DNA from: Scylla paramamosain
Taxonomy: Eukaryota; Arthropoda; Malacostraca; Decapoda; Portunidae
Assembly: GCF_035594125.1 (NCBI RefSeq)
Contig: NC_087167.1
Location: 946,001 to 1,010,000 of the forward strand
Reading direction: 5' to 3'
DNA: 64,000 nt
Both the position numbers and the translations under genes were made by a program. Positions within the stretch are counted from its first letter, which is position 1. Each line of letters begins with the position of its first letter. The notes below the pieces were generated by a model. It was not told the DNA's origin. It ran no database searches and saw nothing but the letters and a program-made list of their open reading frames with translations. Below are positions 36,311 through 50,460 of this stretch, piece after piece.

Positions 36311-37559
36311 GCTGTTAGAGATACATTCCTGGGACTCCCCTGAAGATGCAAGAGACTCAAGACAGCATGGTATTACGGCGGATCAAGTATTCTTAGAAAG
36401 ATGAGCACACATGATAAGACGTTAACACACATTTATGGATGTTCTTTCTAACTGGGATTCAACTTGTCGCTTTCTGTTTAATGGCTATATTCTTTAGTAC
36501 AACTGTATGTTATCTTCGCATGCATGTGATGGACAGTTATAGCTTTCGCAGTAGTAGTAAGTCAAATGGGCAAGAAGAAGAAGAAGAAGAAGACGCAAAG
36601 ATCAACAACAACAACAATAGCAGCAGCAGCAACAGTAGCAAAACCACCTCCACCACCAGCAACGACAAAAACACCCATCACACCACCACTACTTAATTTC
36701 TTCTCCCCATCGTGAGTTCGAAGACAAGAAGACACAAAACAAACCAGCAGATCCCCAACCCTGTCAGCTTAACACCTTAAAACACTGCGTCAGATCAAGC
36801 ACACTATCCCTTTACTCTCACACGAGCAGCTGAGTGAAGGATGAACGCATGTGGTGCCTCAAAGCACACATGTATCCTTCTTAAACTCAATAGCATCATT
36901 AGCAGGTACTTGAGACTTAATATAATAAGTGCATACACCTTGTTTACTCGCGTCCTTAGCACCTGCTGCACACCTGGCCGGCCACACCTGTTCCCGGCCA
37001 GCTTCTCTCTTCCTCGCGTCTCCAGCCACGCCACACTTGTCAGTCTTGCAACACGGGCGGTAAAAAGGAGCAATACAGAAAACTGACAGTAATGAAGGGC
37101 GAGGGAACACACACGAGGAGAAAATACCCCAGCCCACTAAAGGGAAGGGTGTAAGAATAGCCTGAAAATATTGATGGGTTATTTCTCAACACCACCACCA
37201 CCGCCACCAGCACCTTCGGCTTCCGCCCTGTTGCTCGCCACTGGCCGTCACCACCGCCCGCCACCGTCACTCACTCCAGTAACTACCTACTACTACTACT
37301 ACTATTACTACTACTACTACTACTGCAGGGGCCAGGACTGAGCTGCCTCTTCTTCTTCTTCTTCTTCTTCTTTTCTTGTTTTTCCTTTTTCTTCTCTTAC
37401 TCGTGGGTTTCCTGATCTTCTTCTTCTTCTTCTTCTTCTTCTTCTTCTTCTCTTCTTCGTTTCCTTTTCCTTCTCGTGGTCTTTCTGATCTTTCTTCTGC
37501 TTTTTTTTTATTCATTTTCCTCCTCCTCCTCCTCCTCCTCCTCCTCCTCCTGCTCCTCT

Positions 37560-37598
<39 letters not shown>

Positions 37599-38692
37599 CA
37601 GTACTGCTATTATTACACGTATCAAACACCATCACCCACCCCACCATCTACACAGTAACACATAACCATCACACCACCACCACCACCACCACGTCACCAC
37701 CACGTCACAGCACAACCAGCCAGCCACTCGCATCCCCAGGACACACACGTCACAGGCCACCCATAGCACCTCCATCACCACCAGCAGCAGCACGCGACGC
37801 ATCTTTACAGCACCCTCATCACCACGGCCAATATGACCATCATCACCTCTACCTGAGTGAGGGACAGGAGCGCGAGGAGGAGGAGGAGGAGGAAGGGACG
37901 GAGGTGGTGGTGAGGGAAGCCCAGATAAATAACACACGGCTAATATAGATGGTCACAATATTTATTTTCACCAGATTACAATAATGACAGCGGCGATGAT
38001 GGAGCGACCCCGTAAATTGTGCACAACCCAGCAATACCCGAGCGCATGGCCGCCCCGACGCCTTCCGCCAATTTATGTTCCCTCTAACACAGTCAAAACA
38101 ATCACCTCCTTCACTTATTACAGGGTGAACCACGCGTTGCCTCCTAACCAGCCACCCATAACGTCAAATTACTCTAAGTGGACAAAGTTGTTGAGAAAAA
38201 CCCTTGAGTAAAATACCTGTGTTTTTGTGTGAGTGTAAGGCGGGCGGACAAGGCCGTCTCATCTCACGCTACAAGCAAGTAATCACTATAATGGTTTACC
38301 TATGAGAGGGTGGGAAAGGTGCCGCTGCTACTACTACTACTACTACTACTATTGCCACTACTACTACTACTACTACTGCTGCTGTTTCTACTACTACTAT
38401 TACTACTACTACTACTACTGCTATTTTTACTACTTTTACTACTGCTACATTATAATAGTCTACCTATGAGAGGGTGGGTAGATGCCACTACTATAACTAC
38501 TACTACTACTACTAATACTGCTACTACTACTACTACTACTACTATTACTACTACTGTGTGTGTGTGTGTGTGTGTGTGTGCGCGTGTTAAGGGCATATGA
38601 TCCCTGTGGTTACTAGCCACCATCACCTCGCCTAGCTGATGCACCTGGCCAGAACCTTCTCATTAGGGCGAATTACGACCGCCACCTGTCCA

Positions 38693-38730
<38 letters not shown>

Positions 38731-38740
38731 CTTTTACAAT
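36311..38740. other. Non-genic stretch with trinucleotide repeats and an E-box cluster
   Basis: Contains AAG/CAA tracts (36565-36690), TTC, TCC and CTA tracts (37284-37600), CTA tracts (38325-38560) and CA (38692-38727). Unique sequence at 36850-37090 includes three CACCTG boxes (36960, 36971, 36985). No gene recognised. Confidence 0.55.
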
Positions 38741-39636
38741 TTTTTAGTGAGGGAGGGAAAGGAAAAAAAAGGTGACCAAGAGGAAAGCAGAAACTTAGCT
38801 AGGGAGGAGGGGGAAGAGAACGCGGAAAGTCAAGAAGGAGGTTGTGGAGAAAAGAAAGAGCAAGGCGGGAAAGGATTACAGAGAAAGTGAAAAGCGAGAA
38901 GGAGCGGGGTAAGGGAGAGGAACATGGGAGGAGAATGGTGTTGGAAAAAAAAAAAGAGAAGGAAAGGTTAAAGGGATGAAAGAAAATTAAGAGAAGAAAA
39001 CAGGAGGAAACAAGAAGAGGAATGCGGAAATGAAGGTAAAGAAAACAAATAATTCAGAGAGAGAATGAGGAAAAGAAGATTTAAGAAAGGATGAAATGAA
39101 AAAGAGCAAGGAGATCAAAAAGTGAGAAAATGGAGGAAAAAATGAGAAAAAGTCTTACAACATTAAATTCGAAGCATTAGAAATATATAAGGATCCAATT
39201 TTAAGATCGTGTAACTATTTATCAACTTACCAAGCAAGGAAATATAATGGTGAATAACGTAGAAGTCTCACTAAGTGTTGCTGATCTGTGAATAACGGAA
39301 CTTTACACCTGAAAACAGTAACCATAAACACTATTATTGATATTCTCATTGATATTGGTAAGTTGTGAAGAAAACTCGATGTAAAAATAAAAAAAAAAGT
39401 TAACATTGTTATAAATTTTGACACTGAAGATGCTATGAAAAAATTTTGACCTGCCCAAGATAACAAAAGCCTTACCAAACACCATGTAGTGACCAATGGA
39501 GTGCTGAGTAAAAGGGAGAAAAATTATGACCTGGATTTTAAAACTATTCTCTCATGAAGGCTATTTGTAAAGGATACAGAGATGATTAGTAAGGATCTCA
39601 TGGACGTTTTTTTTTTTCTTCATTAATGATGCGGAA

Positions 39637-39960
39637 TCCTTGCTAAGCTATCCCTGGCATCATGAGAGCATCCTTAAAACTATAATAACTTCCACCAGAT
39701 CCCGTTAAACTATCGTTACAATTATAAAAACACTTTTGGAGACCAAAATAACTAGAAACTATTAAACTACGGCTGGCATCATGAAAACACTCTTGAAAAC
39801 CTTTGTAACTTCCACTAGAACCCGTTACACTACCAATAGTACCACAAAAACAGCATTCCAAAAACCTAACAACTTCCACCAGAACCTGTTAAACTATCAC
39901 TGGCATCATGAAATCACCCCTGAAAACCCTAATAACTTCCATTAAAGACTTGAAAGTAAT
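39637..39960 (-). repeat. Five-copy array of ~63-bp units related to the MITE family
   Basis: Units share the module order TTAAACTATCxxTGGCATCATGAAAxCACxCTTGAAAACC..TAACTTCCACCAGAAC. The complement of one unit matches the interior of the copies at 15940 and 20567 (TTTCATGATTCT then GGTGTAAC). Units differ by many substitutions, so the array is old. Related single units appear near 47463 and 52990. Confidence 0.6.
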
Positions 39961-39985
39961 CGAGATCAGATACCGAAAATTTTAA

Positions 39986-40333
39986 GTGTCCCCAAACATA
40001 CATGAACCACCTAAAACTGGTGTCTGGTGTTGGTGGTACAGTGACGTGGAAGCCCCGCAAAATTTATCTAAATGGAATGTGTTCATGGACATCAAAATTA
40101 CCTCGCGACCTGACGAAAGTTATGGTCCCGATGTTGAAGACTGTACTTCATCATATCTCGGTGCCAGGGTTTCCATCTCTGGCCAGGATATCTCTTATAG
40201 CCAAATACGAGTACCTATCCCGCCTTCAGACCAATTTTTCAGTGTTTCTATGACGCTCCTAAGAAAAAGACATGAGAATGGGGACACGAGAAGATATGCA
40301 GAAGACTGTCAAGAACTCAGGAAGAGCCAGTGA
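39986..40333 (+). CDS. Unrecognised 115-residue open frame in unique sequence
   Basis: One of few long frames outside simple repeats, with mixed amino-acid composition. An overlapping second frame is also open for 83 codons, so openness alone is not evidence of coding. No domain, signal peptide or splice partner is recognised. Probably not a gene. Confidence 0.12.
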   Translation: MSPNIHEPPKTGVWCWWYSDVEAPQNLSKWNVFMDIKITSRPDESYGPDVEDCTSSYLGARVSISGQDISYSQIRVPIPPSDQFFSVSMTLLRKRHENGDTRRYAEDCQELRKSQ

Positions 40334-40535
40334 CGTCTCTTTCAGTGTTCCTCTCCCGCTCCTATGCATCACTTCCATTTCTTTTAACTGAAGTAATAAG
40401 CCTTTACCTGTTAACTGAAGGTACGGAAATAATAAAATGTTAGAAAAAAAAGAAAGACAAAGGGAGCAGAAGGAGAAGAAGAGGTAAGAGAAGAAGGAGG
40501 ATGCAGCCAGAAGTGGGAAGGAAGGGGAAATGAAT

Positions 40536-40538
<3 letters not shown>

Positions 40539-40588
<50 letters not shown>
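40539..40588. repeat. GA microsatellite
   Basis: GA tract within a purine-rich block. Confidence 0.95.
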
Positions 40589-40592
<4 letters not shown>

Positions 40593-41061
40593 AAAAGTGA
40601 GACGTTAAAAGATGGAGAGGGAGGAAGGAAAGGAGGAAAGGAGAGAGTGAGAATAAAGGTACAAAAGAGAGAATTCAGGTGAAAAATGTGATAAAGGAAG
40701 AAAGTAAGAAAGGATGGAAGGGAAGAAGATAAGTGCGAAACAGAAATAATGAAAAAAGGGAGGAAAGGAAGACAAGGAATAAAAGGAGGAAGCAAGGAAG
40801 GAAGGAAAGAAGGAAAGGAGAAATTAAAGTGAAAATGTGTGAAAGGAAAGGTTTGCTTAATTTCTCTCTCTCTCTCTCTCTCCTAGACTATGAAAGAATA
40901 ATCAATCAATTCTCCTCACACCACCAAACCTCTGCTTCCCTTTTCGTTTCTCTTCCACACTCATCTCTTCACAGCTCTCCCCCTCCTTCTCTTTCTCCTG
41001 TTTCATCAGTCCTTTCCCATTGTCCTTCCCTGTTCTCTCTTCACTTTCCTCCTATTCTACT

Positions 41062-41067
<6 letters not shown>

Positions 41068-41105
<38 letters not shown>
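41068..41105. repeat. TTG microsatellite
   Basis: About twelve TTG units inside a pyrimidine-rich block. Confidence 0.95.
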
Positions 41106-41460
41106 CACCATCATCATCTATTTTCCCTCTCCATGAATCTTTTTTTTTCTTCTCCTTTCTCTTTGTTTTCTTTCTTTTACGTTGATTCTTAAGCTTTTCC
41201 TTAATCTCCATTTTCTTTAACTTAAAGTGTTGAAATTTAAACTCTCTTTTTTTTTCTCTCTTTCTTTTCTCTACATTAATGCTCCCTTTTTTTCCGCCTT
41301 TATTTATTTTTTTTCTCTTTTAACCGTTTGTTTTCTCACTTTCTTAGTTCACTTTATTGTCTCCTCTTCTTCCTCTCTCTTTATTAACTTCTATCTTCCT
41401 ATCTTCCTTCGTTCTTCCCTCTTCCTCATTCTTTCCTCTAAAAACTTTTTAAGATTTTCC

Positions 41461-41566
<106 letters not shown>

Positions 41567-42473
41567 TATCTTCTCCCTCTATGAACGATGCACTATTCCA
41601 CCGTCTCATTTCTCCCTTCCTCCTTTCTTCTTTTCTTCTCCATCTCCCTCCTTTTATTCTTTCTCCCTTCCGCTATTTTCCACCCCCTTACCTTCTACTT
41701 ATGAGTCACTTTACCTTACTCCTTCTCCCTTCCTCCCTCCTTTCCTTCCTCTAGCTTTCTTTTCCCTCTCCTTCCCCTTCTCTCTGCCTCTCCCTGCAAC
41801 AAGGAAGGCGCGTCTGTCTGGCCTGGCTGGCGGCAATGGTGCTATTCTTTCGCCCGATAATTACTTGGGGCCCATTTTGAGTGCTCGGTAAACAAACGCG
41901 ACCTTGCACCACGTCTTATGTAAGTTTGCCCTCCCATCGTTCATTCTCTTCCTTAGCATAGAGCCTTCTTACTCCTTTCTCTTCCTTTCCCTATCTTCTT
42001 TTTTTCTATCTTTCATCTTTTTACTTATCTTTCTACGTTTTAAGTAAGTTTGCCTGCCTGCTCTCTCTTCTTCCTTCTCTTCCTTAGCATAGATCTGTTC
42101 CTCTTTCTGATTCATCCTTTATCGTTCTCTATCTTCTCTCTCACTTTCGTTTTATATTCTTTGTTCTTGATGTTCTTCTATCTATCAGTTCGCTTTTCCT
42201 TCCTTCCTTCCTTCCTTCATTCCTTCCCTTCTTTAACATAGACCCTTCTTCCTTCTTTCTCTTCTTTTCTCTGTCTTCTTTCACATATCTATCTTCCATT
42301 TTTCATCTATTTTCTTACTGTCCCTTTTTTACGTCTTTAAGTTTGGCCTCCCTTCCTTCCTCCCTTGCTTCCTCCTTCCTTCAAACTCTTCTTTTCTCTA
42401 TTCTTTTTTTCATTTATGTCTTCTCGTCTTTCTTGTTCTTCTTTCTATGTCTTATCTTTTTTTTACTTTCTTT

Positions 42474-42478
<5 letters not shown>

Positions 42479-42556
<78 letters not shown>
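42479..42556. repeat. CT microsatellite
   Basis: Pure CT tract. Confidence 0.97.
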
Positions 42557-42559
<3 letters not shown>

Positions 42560-42745
42560 ATACAATTCTTTTGCTTTTACTTTGTTTTCTTCCCCTTCGT
42601 TCCCCGCTCGAAGGGATTCAATATGAAGGAAGGTAGGAAGGGAGAGAAGGGAGGGAGAAAACAAATAGACAAAAAAGAAAAAAAGAAAAGAGAAAAAGAA
42701 AGGTAGATGTGAAGTTTCCTAGAAAATAAAAAAAAAAAATGTTGG

Positions 42746-42746
<1 letters not shown>

Positions 42747-42805
<59 letters not shown>

Positions 42806-42973
42806 GGGGGGAAGTCCTTGCTTGCCTAGGTCCTGAAGGATATAAATATTTTCTCTCTTTCCTGCTTTTTTTTTTTTTGTCATCCCTTCCACTCTCACTT
42901 CTCTTCATTTCCCATATTCTTCTGCTCTTTCTCATTCTCCTTCTTCCTTTCATTCCTCTTGTTTCATTTGTCA

Positions 42974-43022
<49 letters not shown>
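42747..43022. repeat. Facing GA and CT microsatellites
   Basis: GA at 42747-42802 and CT at 42976-43022 flank about 170 bp and can pair with each other. Confidence 0.93.
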
Positions 43023-43027
<5 letters not shown>

Positions 43028-43354
43028 TCTCTTATGTCTTTTATCTCCCCTCTTTTCTTTCTCTATCCCTGCATACACCGCCTTTCTTCCCACCTTCCCT
43101 TTTACTTCCTCTCCTCCAGTTCACAGTGGCTGACAAATATTTCATGTTGCTGACATCCTCTGCGATTTCAGGCACTTTGCTCTATTTTGACCACCAGTTT
43201 TGTGAGTTTCAAGTAAATCACGTACCATGGAGGCTAGCAAGGTAAATACAATAGACCCTTATGCAGATCAAGAATGAATAAGAAGTTATGATAACAGGTA
43301 AAAAATCTCCACTGAATACCAAGCAATATCTAATTCGCACATTCTTAAGTAGCT

Positions 43355-43610
43355 TGATAAGAACATTAGAACAAAAGAATAGGGAAGCTGCGAGAAGCCA
43401 TCAGACCTACACGTAGCAGTCCCTGTACAAAACATGCCTACCTATTTTCACTATCATCTCCCATCCTATCCATGAATTTGTCTAATCTTTTAAAGCTCTC
43501 GATTTATTCGGCAGCAAACGATTACTGAGTATATTCCATTCATCTGTTCCACTCTTCTTGATAACCAATTTCTTCCCATCTCTCGTATTAAACCTTGGTC
43601 AAATATGGAC
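43355..43610 (-). mobile_element. CR1-like LINE 3' end, longer copy
   Basis: - strand copy. It shows the tail (GGGAAGCTGCGAGAAGCC, ACACGTAGCAGTCC), the complement of K-F-M-D (CCATGAATTTGTCTAATC) and further 5' coding sequence through AAGCTCTCGA. It extends to about 43610 (GTTCCACTCTTCTTGATAAC). Confidence 0.7.
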
Positions 43611-43789
43611 ACCGTCGTTCTTCGCTTTCAAAGGCTGTGCAGGTGTCGGCAGCGGCCTTCACACATGTGCTCCCCGCCGGGTGCCGCGCTCGCCTCGGCA
43701 ACACCTTGTCAATGCGTTTAGAAAGCTGCGCCCAGAAGTGAAATCCAAATGAGTGGCGCAGAGGAAAAACTGTATCGATTCAATAACTG

Positions 43790-43793
<4 letters not shown>

Positions 43794-43849
<56 letters not shown>
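43794..43849. repeat. GA microsatellite
   Basis: Pure GA tract. Confidence 0.97.
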
Positions 43850-43855
<6 letters not shown>

Positions 43856-44458
43856 CATACGTACTAAAACGCATCTAAAGGCAAAAATCTCTCTTCTAAA
43901 TCATAACAACAAAATATACACTTCCAGTAACAGAGAAAATTTAACGGAAGTATACTGAACACGATGCAATAACCAGGCAACAGAAAGGAAGGAAGAAAGG
44001 ACACGAGTTTCCACCGCTTCGCCCTCTCCCCCCCCCGCACACACACACTCCCTCGTATACATAGCTAAGGAAAAGACACCTTACACTAAACGCAACGAAG
44101 GTTCTTCAGCTTGGAAAATTAATTCAACTTTACACCATGATTGTACATGTAAATATGAACACATAAACACAAGTATAACCAGCAGAAGAGGAGACAATGA
44201 ACAGGGGGAAGAAGAAGAAGAAGAGAGAGAAAAAAAAAAGGTTTGAGCAAAGTATTATTATATGTAAAATTACGTGCAGGAGCGATTACCATAATTCCTT
44301 GTTCCTCTCTCAGCTGATTCTCGCCGCTTCCCAAGACAGAAGTAACCTTGCACTAGTTCTTTGCATGTCATCCCATTCTTTATGTCTTTATGTCTCTACC
44401 TTACGAGTGAGTCGCGTGTTTGAAAAGTGCACAAATCATATCGCGTGTTTGGACCGGA

Positions 44459-44842
<384 letters not shown>

Positions 44843-45350
44843 ATGGGAGGGAGTGCAGGAGGGAGGGAGGCAAAGAGAGGTGGTTGGATGAGGGAGAGGG
44901 AGAGAGAGGGAGAGGGAGGAAGGGATGAACCATAAAACACACTTGACTGGGGCATCCTTATCTACTTACCTGTCTTCCCCGAGGCCTGAGGCGTGCCCCT
45001 GTCCCTCCCTCTCCTCTCCCTTGCCTCTCCCTCTCTCCCCCCCCTTCCCTCCACTCCCCACCTCTGTATATCCTCCTTCCCCTTTCCTTTTCTCTCCCCT
45101 GCCCTCCCATATCCCTTCCATTCTCCCTACCCTTCATTCCCCGTTTCCTTTTACTGTCTCTCTTTCTCTTTCGTTCGTCTCTTGGCTTTCTCCTGGTATG
45201 TTTTTCTTTTTTATTCTCACTTATCGTGTTTTTACTTTCTTGGCTTCCATACATCTCTTTCTTTCCTTTCTTTTATTTTCTTTCTTTATTTTCTTTCTTC
45301 TTTTCTTGCTTCTTTGATTCCACTATCCTTCCTTTCTCCATTGCAAATTT

Positions 45351-45353
<3 letters not shown>

Positions 45354-45434
<81 letters not shown>

Positions 45435-45510
45435 CTCTCATCTATACCCCCCAAACTGATCTTATCCCCACTCTCTCTTTCTCTCCCCTTCTTCTCTCTT
45501 TCCTTCTGCC

Positions 45511-45591
<81 letters not shown>

Positions 45592-45658
45592 ATATATATA
45601 TATATATATATATGCTTCATCTCATCAAAGTATATTATATATGCAGTACTGAGACAAA

Positions 45659-45742
<84 letters not shown>
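45354..45742. repeat. CT, TA, CA and GA microsatellite cluster
   Basis: CT at 45354-45431 and 45518-45587, TA at 45588-45613, then CA at 45657-45676 and GA at 45677-45742. CT on the left and GA on the right are complementary. Confidence 0.95.
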
Positions 45743-45745
<3 letters not shown>

Positions 45746-45835
45746 TGACACAGAGCAAGCCTTTAAAGAAATGGTTTTATACGCCATACTGTTAAATAAT
45801 GTTTGGGATGCGCTGCACTAGAGTCTGTTGGAATA

Positions 45836-45839
<4 letters not shown>

Positions 45840-45878
<39 letters not shown>
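45840..45878. repeat. GT microsatellite
   Basis: GT tract followed by GCGCGC and a G-rich run. Confidence 0.95.
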
Positions 45879-45883
<5 letters not shown>

Positions 45884-46247
45884 GGGCGGGGGTAGGCAGG
45901 CAGGCGGCGGCGGTCCTCCAAGCATAGCGGGGATCCATACCAGACTTATAATTACGGAGAACTTTTTGCGCACTTAACTTACGGTCGAGTCTGACTGCTC
46001 CGATCATCCCCTTACTTCACCCCCCTTCTCCTCCTCCTCCTCCTCCCTGCCTCTCCCTTGCTCCTCGCCTCCTTCTCTCTATCTCTCTCCCTCGATTTTT
46101 TTCCCTACGCGAATCTACATACATACCAAGGAATTCTGTCCGTCTTTGTGTGGGTGTGGGTTGGGGTGGGGCCCAGCGGACAGAGATGGAGGGAGTGGGA
46201 GGTGCAGGGAGGGAGGGAGGGACGGAGGGAGGGAATATGGTGTGTGT

Positions 46248-46250
<3 letters not shown>

Positions 46251-46329
<79 letters not shown>

Positions 46330-46370
46330 GATGGTATGGTAGTATGCAAGAAGGAAAGGGAGATGAAGGA

Positions 46371-46461
<91 letters not shown>
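46251..46461. repeat. Paired GA microsatellites
   Basis: GA at 46251-46325 and 46374-46461 with a 48-bp spacer. Confidence 0.96.
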
Positions 46462-46464
<3 letters not shown>

Positions 46465-47059
46465 TTGGCATACCTTATTGGGAGAAAGTGAATGTGACGA
46501 TGTGGAAAGGAAAGAAAGAAAACAGAGAGCAGGTGGAATGAGGAAGGGGAGAAAAGGAATGTGACATAAAACGAAGGAATGAGGGATGAGGAGAGGATAG
46601 CAGCGTAATGGACTAGAGGAAAGACGTGGGGAGGGAATGCAGGCGAAGGGCAGCTATAAAAGATTGATGTGGAGGGGAAAGAAAGACGAAGAAGTGAGCG
46701 GCTGTGGAATCGTGAAGTGTCAGTGTGGAATGGGGAAGAGGAAGGAAGGTGAGCAGGATGGGAGGAGGAGGTAAGCATGAAGGAAGAAATGGAAGGGAGT
46801 GAAAGATGTTCAAGGCTACACAGTTATTAAGATTTAGGTTTTGAATAGCCATCCTTGAGAGTCAGTTAAACTACGCAGGTAAACAAACTCGTATTGCTCT
46901 TAGTGATCAGTTTTCCTGCCTGCTTCTGTGGTTGTTTGTACTCAGTTTTCCTTTCTGCTTCTGAGGTTGTTTATCTTAATCTGTCACCTTGCTCCTAAAC
47001 TACTTTCGTCCATCGCTCCATTCTTGACCCCATCACTGAAGCATTCCATTTAAGTTCCA

Positions 47060-47190
47060 CTCAGGTAAACTCCACCCATGAAGAATCATCAAAAGTAAAA
47101 ACCAGGATAATTTTCTCTGTGGTCTTTCAAAATGTACTCATGGAGGAACAAGGCGTTTCAGAATACCTCTTTTTCATCCTTCCATTCCAG
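47060..47190 (+). mobile_element. MITE family, right half
   Basis: Carries CTGTGGTCTTTCAAAATG and ends AAGGCGTTTCAGAATACC. The complement of the end, GGTATTCTGAAACGCCTT, matches the family's terminal repeat. The left part is diverged. Confidence 0.5.
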
Positions 47191-47334
47191 TCTACTAAAC
47201 CAGATAGCATTTGACGACTCCTGAATGGGGGGATTTCACTAAAAACTACAATAAAAACATAAAACGCGACAAGTATTCTAAATCCAAGATAATGATAAAA
47301 CTAGGACAATACTTAGACATACTGTAATGCTGTT

Positions 47335-47425
47335 TTAACACGTAAGGACAAAAGGGAAGCTGCAAAGAGCCAGCAGGCCTACACGTGGCTGATTCCTTGT
47401 AAAACATACCTACAAAGATATACCT
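47335..47425 (-). mobile_element. CR1-like LINE 3' tail, short
   Basis: - strand copy with GGGAAGCTGCAAAGAGCC, CAGCAGGCCTACACGTGGC and TTGTAAAACATACCTAC. Only the terminal ~90 bp is recognisable. Confidence 0.65.
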
Positions 47426-47429
47426 AGCA

Positions 47430-48159
47430 TAGCGATAACAAGGCACAAAAGTGAAAAACAATCTTAAACAAATCACGAAAACACTCTTGAAAAGCTCAGT
47501 AATCTTTAATTAATCACTTTGTTAGGTTCTTTAGAGATAAAAAAAAAAAAAAAAAACTCGTCCACTATAAATTATCATGTACAGAAAATATAACAGCCAA
47601 AAATCATCTACCAATTAATAGTAATGCAAATAACTAAATGTAATGATAATACAGAACCGAAGGGGATAAAACACGGAAAAAATAAAAAAAATAAAAGCAT
47701 AGGTTACTAATTTATTAACATAAGACATCCAGACGTTAGTGAATATCGACCAGCGTCTTATCATGGGCCTCGCCATTACTGCCAGCACCTCTGAACAATC
47801 CGCAGCACCTTCAGACACTCACAGCGCCACACCACCACTAGATGCAAATAAAAATGTTGCTTATCCTCAGTTGGTGAACAAACGTCAACACCACAGCGGT
47901 TTAAGTCTCCCACAAACTTAAGTAAAACTGTATTGTATTCTTTAAGTGTAGTATTTAATTGTGACTACAAAAGCTTTCGGCATAAGTAATCTCAAAAGGA
48001 CTGAATTACTACATAAACAAAACACTGAAGAACAATTAAACAAACACCAGCTGACGTTTTGTCCCTACGCTTCATTATCTAAACTAAATCAAGAAATGTA
48101 CGATAGTAAGAGAGAACGGCTCCTCCCCATCCACCGTTCCCTCTCGTGATTACTACCAA

Positions 48160-48232
<73 letters not shown>

Positions 48233-48966
48233 TCACTACCAAAATTCCCCCCCTCTCCCTCTCTCTCTTACATAATGGAGGGGAACCTGGCTACTGCATC
48301 GTCAGTTTCAATCTCCGGAACTTTAATATATTTTCAACTTGATGAGTAGAGGGGATAAGGAAAACAGAAGAGAACAGGGTGGAGTGGAAGGGGAAAGTGA
48401 CAGGGAAAGGGAGATCGACAGGAAAGAAAACGAGGGGAAAAATGGAATTGATACATTATTTTATCGTTTCAATAAAAAGCAGGAGGGAAAAAAATCCGTA
48501 AGAGGGATATAAAAGAGACGACTGAAGCGGTGCACAGTAGACGTGGAACTTTATCAAATACCGCTGTGGCTTAAACATAGGATGAAAAGAACAGTAGTAA
48601 GTGCTAGAAGGTTAGAGACAATAATAATATCAATAGTACCATTAAAAAGAACCATTAAAATAACTAATTGTACAGCTGCATTACCAGGAACAGCACCAAC
48701 AATATAAAACATTAGCAGCAGCAGCACCACCACCACCACCACCACCAACAACAACAACAGCAACAAAAACAGCAACAGCACCAACAGCACCACCATCACT
48801 ACCACCACCAACAACAACAACACTAACAGCACCACCACCACCACCACCATTAACAACAACAACAACAACAACAACAACCTGCAGCAACATCACTACCAGC
48901 ATCAGCACTGACAACAACAACACAACATGCAATACCAAGAAGCGTCGCAGCAGCAGCAGTAATCAT

Positions 48967-48997
<31 letters not shown>

Positions 48998-49150
48998 ACA
49001 GCAGCTGCAGCAAGAGAAGCAGTAGTGTGTAGTAATGGTTGGAGGAAGAAGAGCAGGAGGAGGCTGGCCAGGGGCTGCCCTCTTCAGGAATGCTAACCCA
49101 ATTAACAGCTGGCAATATCCTACCGCACCGTATAATTTGTCATAATTATC
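47430..49150. other. Non-genic stretch with CT, CAA/CAC and CAG repeats
   Basis: CT tract at 48163-48227, ACC/ACA trinucleotides at 48715-48890 and CAG at 48945-49020. The unique part (47560-48140) has only short frames, none recognised. Confidence 0.6.
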
Positions 49151-50460
49151 CAATTCAAATCAGTTTTTTTTCCTGTGCGCACAAATGATACTCGCTGTTG
49201 CCTACTGGAGCGCCCTGGAAAAGCAGAGGCGCGGCCCGAGTGTGTGGCCGCGGGACTGAGGAGGCTGTGGGACACCGATGAAGTGAACGGAAGGGGTCAG
49301 ACACACTCATTAGTCGCCCTCTCACCTGCACCCGGTGTGTTACTCTCACCCCGCGAGTCAAATGTCGAGATGAGTTATGGTCCAGCCACGGGATTGGTCG
49401 AATATCCCTCGGCGTCCGATTACCTGCATTGCGACCTGGCTCCCCGACCTGCCTTCCCGCGTCCCCCCGATAATAGAAGCCGTGTGCGCCGCGGCGACAT
49501 ACCCGCTACCTACCGCCTACACTGCAGGTCGTAATATATCCTATGCTGTCTTGAGTACCTGACGAAACACAATTTGCGAGGGCACAGTCGGTGGAGTCGC
49601 TAGAAATGGTAGTGGTTAGCGGAGGAGGTGCCGTCCATCGCGCGGTGAAGGGTGTACAGCGCCAGCCGTTGCCACCACGAGCGCCTACTTTTATTCCTCA
49701 CAGCGAGGCTCCCCAGCGAGTCTCGAGCCACCCTGATGCAACTGCATAATACTCTGCTTCCTAAAATTTTGCAGTAGAGTTTGGGGTGTGAGGCAGGCTG
49801 GGTGGGGCCTTCAGTGTGGGGATTTGGTGATGGTGGCGTCACTGTCGGCATTACACTTCATCCTTTCCACCCCACGCTGCCCTGTCCGTGACGCGTGACG
49901 GCCACAGCGAATGGTCTACTTACAACTCAAGGGTGAGGAAGCAGCGGATGTTGAAAGGAAAAAGCTAGGGAAGGAATTAAGGAGTGAGGCATGCGGGTGA
50001 AGGAAGTAAAAACATATGGAGGCGAAGGGTGAAGGAAGGGTGAGGGATGGTAGCAGGGAAGGAAAGGTGTACAGGCTGTGGTCGTAGAGAGGGAGGCCCC
50101 CGCGGCCCACCAAGCGGAGGCGGTGATGCTGCTGGTGATGTTACTGATGTGACTCTGGGCTGAAATGTGATCATAACTCCCTCGGGCTCTGTCGCTGACC
50201 TCAGCGTGTGCGAAATAGACGAGGGGCTAAATGCTCGACAGAAAGAAGATGCCTCTGCAATACGGTGCACTACATTCATAATACTGCACATGGAGCGGGT
50301 GGCGCGGCTGACGGGAGAAGTGGCGTGCCGGGAGGGGGGAGTGTGCACCGTCACTGTTTACATCTGTCAGAGCAGGTGAGGAGTGGCAGCGCAAGAGGCA
50401 GACTGGGTAGAGGGATCAGGTGGGATCAGGTGGGAGAGGTAGAGGTGGTGAATCCCGTGA
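49150..50460. other. GC-richer unique island without recognised gene
   Basis: CpG-containing, non-repetitive sequence. A 119-codon frame (49175-49534, +) and others overlap on both strands. None shows a known domain or is flanked by convincing splice sites. It could be a regulatory island or a first exon. Confidence 0.35.

Noticed and set aside
46017..46778. 253-codon - strand frame, the longest in the window
   Set aside because: Built from two GA/CT microsatellites and pyrimidine-rich flanks; no domain recognisable.
49175..49534. 119-codon frame as a gene
   Set aside because: No recognised domain, no convincing splice sites, and other frames in the same GC-rich segment are open too.
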